Part shown: positions 63,389 to 64,000 of the stretch, in pieces
Numbering within the stretch: the first letter of the stretch is position 1
Layout: the number at the start of each line of letters is the position of its first letter
Origin: Planctomycetota bacterium
Lineage (GTDB): Bacteria > Planctomycetota > Planctomycetia > Pirellulales > UBA7805
Length of the DNA stretch: 64,000 bases
Assembly: GCA_003389215.1 (NCBI GenBank)
Contig: QQVP01000019.1
Coordinates: 25,846 to 89,845 of the forward strand
Direction of reading: 5' to 3'
Translations under genes and position numbers: made by a program
Notes under the pieces: generated by a model
What the model saw: the letters and a program-made list of their open reading frames with translations, nothing else
Told to the model about the DNA's origin: nothing
Databases searched by the model: none

Positions 63389-63779
63389 CGAGACTGGTTC
63401 GGTAATTGTCCAGTTATATGTACTCAGGTACGCCCGAAAACGGCGTACAAATTACGGCAAGTACTGACGCGGCGAGTACAAACGCTGCTTGCAGATCTGG
63501 TGCACAAAGTAATGGCAAAACGGCCAGTAAGTGGCAGAAGAGTCTCCAGATTGATAGAAAAGACTGTAGCGGAGAGTACAATCTTCCAATTTGTGGTGCA
63601 TAGCTGGTGCATACGCGGCGCGCAAATGGTGCAAAAGCATTTCGTATGCACCAAAAAAGTCGGCCTGATCGGGGCGGAGCAGCGCGTTATCGGAAGTTGT
63701 TTTAGTTTCTTTGGTTACGTACCGGAAGCGTTTTGAAAAGGCGCGTTTCGGCAATCGAAAAAAAGTGGTGCATACGGAC
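63389..63779. repeat. Repeat-rich region next to attR, likely integrase or excisionase arm sites
   Basis: No gene is supported here. The 11-bp word TGGTGCATACG occurs at 63605-63615 and 63766-63776 and inverted at 63643-63653; shorter forms are at 63594-63603 and 63627-63633. The last copy ends 3 bp before the attR core. A second family (GCGGCGAGTACAAA and GCGGAGAGTACAA) lies at ~63470-63580. Such clustered direct and inverted repeats beside an att core are typical of arm-type binding sites. Confidence 0.6.
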
Positions 63780-63796
63780 TCCTGTCCTCTCCGCTT
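63780..63796 (+). repeat. Right attachment core (attR), 17-bp direct repeat
   Basis: TCCTGTCCTCTCCGCTT, identical to 25579-25595. It is only the tRNA-Ser 3' end, so the site marks the other junction of the island. Flanks differ from those at the left copy. Confidence 0.92.
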
Positions 63797-63828
63797 GACA
63801 TAAGTTGTTTATGTCAAACAACTATGTC
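63797..63828. terminator. Hairpin after attR, probable original tRNA-Ser terminator
   Basis: GACATA + AGTTGTTT pairs with AAACAACT + ATGTC around ATGTC, with a single-base bulge. A T-rich stretch (CTCTTTTTG) follows at 63839-63847 rather than at once. It lies in chromosomal sequence just beyond the core and would have ended tRNA-Ser transcription before the island inserted. Confidence 0.5.
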
Positions 63829-64000
63829 GTCACAAAATCTCTTTTTGTTCGGATCGGCCGAGCGGTTTTGGCCGCGCAGGTACGCTGCTCTTCCTAGTAA
63901 ACCTGCCCTCTTGGCCGTCGTTTCTCTTTGACTGCTGAGGAGGGCTTGGACGCTCGGAGGGGGCTTCGATGGCCAGGGCCAGGTTGTCGTCGTTCTGGTG
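63829..64000. other. Chromosomal sequence right of the island, no gene supported
   Basis: A GC-rich palindrome CGGCCGAGCGGTTTTGGCCG lies at ~63857-63876. I see no convincing coding frame in this short stretch; a gene may begin or end beyond the window. Confidence 0.3.

Larger units (their letters stand above)
25579..63796. mobile_element. tRNA-Ser-integrated genomic island (~38.2 kb)
   Basis: The island is bounded by the perfect 17-bp repeat from the tRNA-Ser 3' end. It carries a tyrosine recombinase next to the tRNA end, and its base composition is visibly less GC-rich than the backbone to the left. Cargo includes RNA repair, radical-SAM, SWIM/DUF6493 and immunity-like genes. I see no relaxase, type IV secretion, replication or phage structural genes, so it is an integrative island that cannot transfer by itself on this evidence. 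The 17-bp core and the intact tRNA at the integrase side fit the usual tyrosine-integrase layout. Confidence 0.88.

Noticed and set aside
63452..63754. A 100-residue leftward frame next to attR
   Set aside because: It runs through the repeat-rich region, has no family pattern and overlaps the likely arm-type sites.
25579..63796. Prophage or conjugative element
   Set aside because: No capsid, terminase, portal, tail, relaxase, coupling protein or type IV secretion gene is visible inside the borders.
1..64000. CRISPR arrays
   Set aside because: No run of regularly spaced identical repeats was seen, and no cas gene is present.

Overview
The window looks like a chromosome segment of a planctomycete, most likely Pirellulales-like. 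The left part carries families typical of that phylum: a PVC-type CxxCH membrane-dehydrogenase/HEAT/cytochrome c protein, a DUF1501 protein paired with a DUF1549/DUF1553 cytochrome protein, a Tat-exported Gfo/Idh/MocA oxidoreductase, a DUF5009 acyltransferase-like membrane protein and a PEP-CTERM protein. This is inferred from protein families; no rRNA is present.

Backbone, 1-25578: a partial WD40/coiled-coil gene and the surface/cytochrome genes (1-9476) precede an aromatic amino acid module (9484-18475). Phenylalanine hydroxylase, an SDR and a 6-pyruvoyl-tetrahydropterin synthase-like protein read rightward. 4-Hydroxyphenylpyruvate dioxygenase, an FAA hydrolase, homogentisate dioxygenase, a flavin reductase-like protein and an acyl-CoA synthetase read leftward. 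Together they describe Phe to Tyr to homogentisate to fumarate plus acetoacetate, with likely supply of the pterin cofactor and possible activation of acetoacetate. Then come DUF5009, ApbE, a formylglycine-generating-enzyme-like protein, the Gfo/Idh/MocA protein and an M28 peptidase.

Island, 25579-63796: a complete tRNA-Ser(GCT) at 25506-25592 has its last 14 bases and 3 bp beyond repeated as a perfect 17-bp direct repeat at 63780-63796. A tyrosine recombinase lies just inside the tRNA end. I read the 38.2 kb between the repeats as one integrative element. Its cargo, left to right, is: the integrase; a leftward set of small genes including a JAB-like protein without its catalytic residues; a SWIM zinc-finger/DUF6493 pair; a run of ten small same-strand genes (SMI1/KNR4, DUF7674 and others); a PIN-like protein; a PEP-CTERM protein with a structured leader; a large unknown protein transcribed with two tRNA-like genes; an RNA repair operon (Hen1, DUF5677, two RlaP-type nucleotidyltransferases, a P-loop kinase, a Thg1-like protein, Pnkp); two truncated defence genes fused by a deletion; an STM4011-STM4015-type radical-SAM cluster with a DUF6745 LRR protein; and a DNA-binding protein near the right end.

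The most interesting part is the pairing of a full RNA repair operon with divergent tRNA-like genes, one of which has a 6-nt anticodon loop. Second is the STM401x cluster. From 63797 on, chromosome sequence resumes with a hairpin and no gene I can support.
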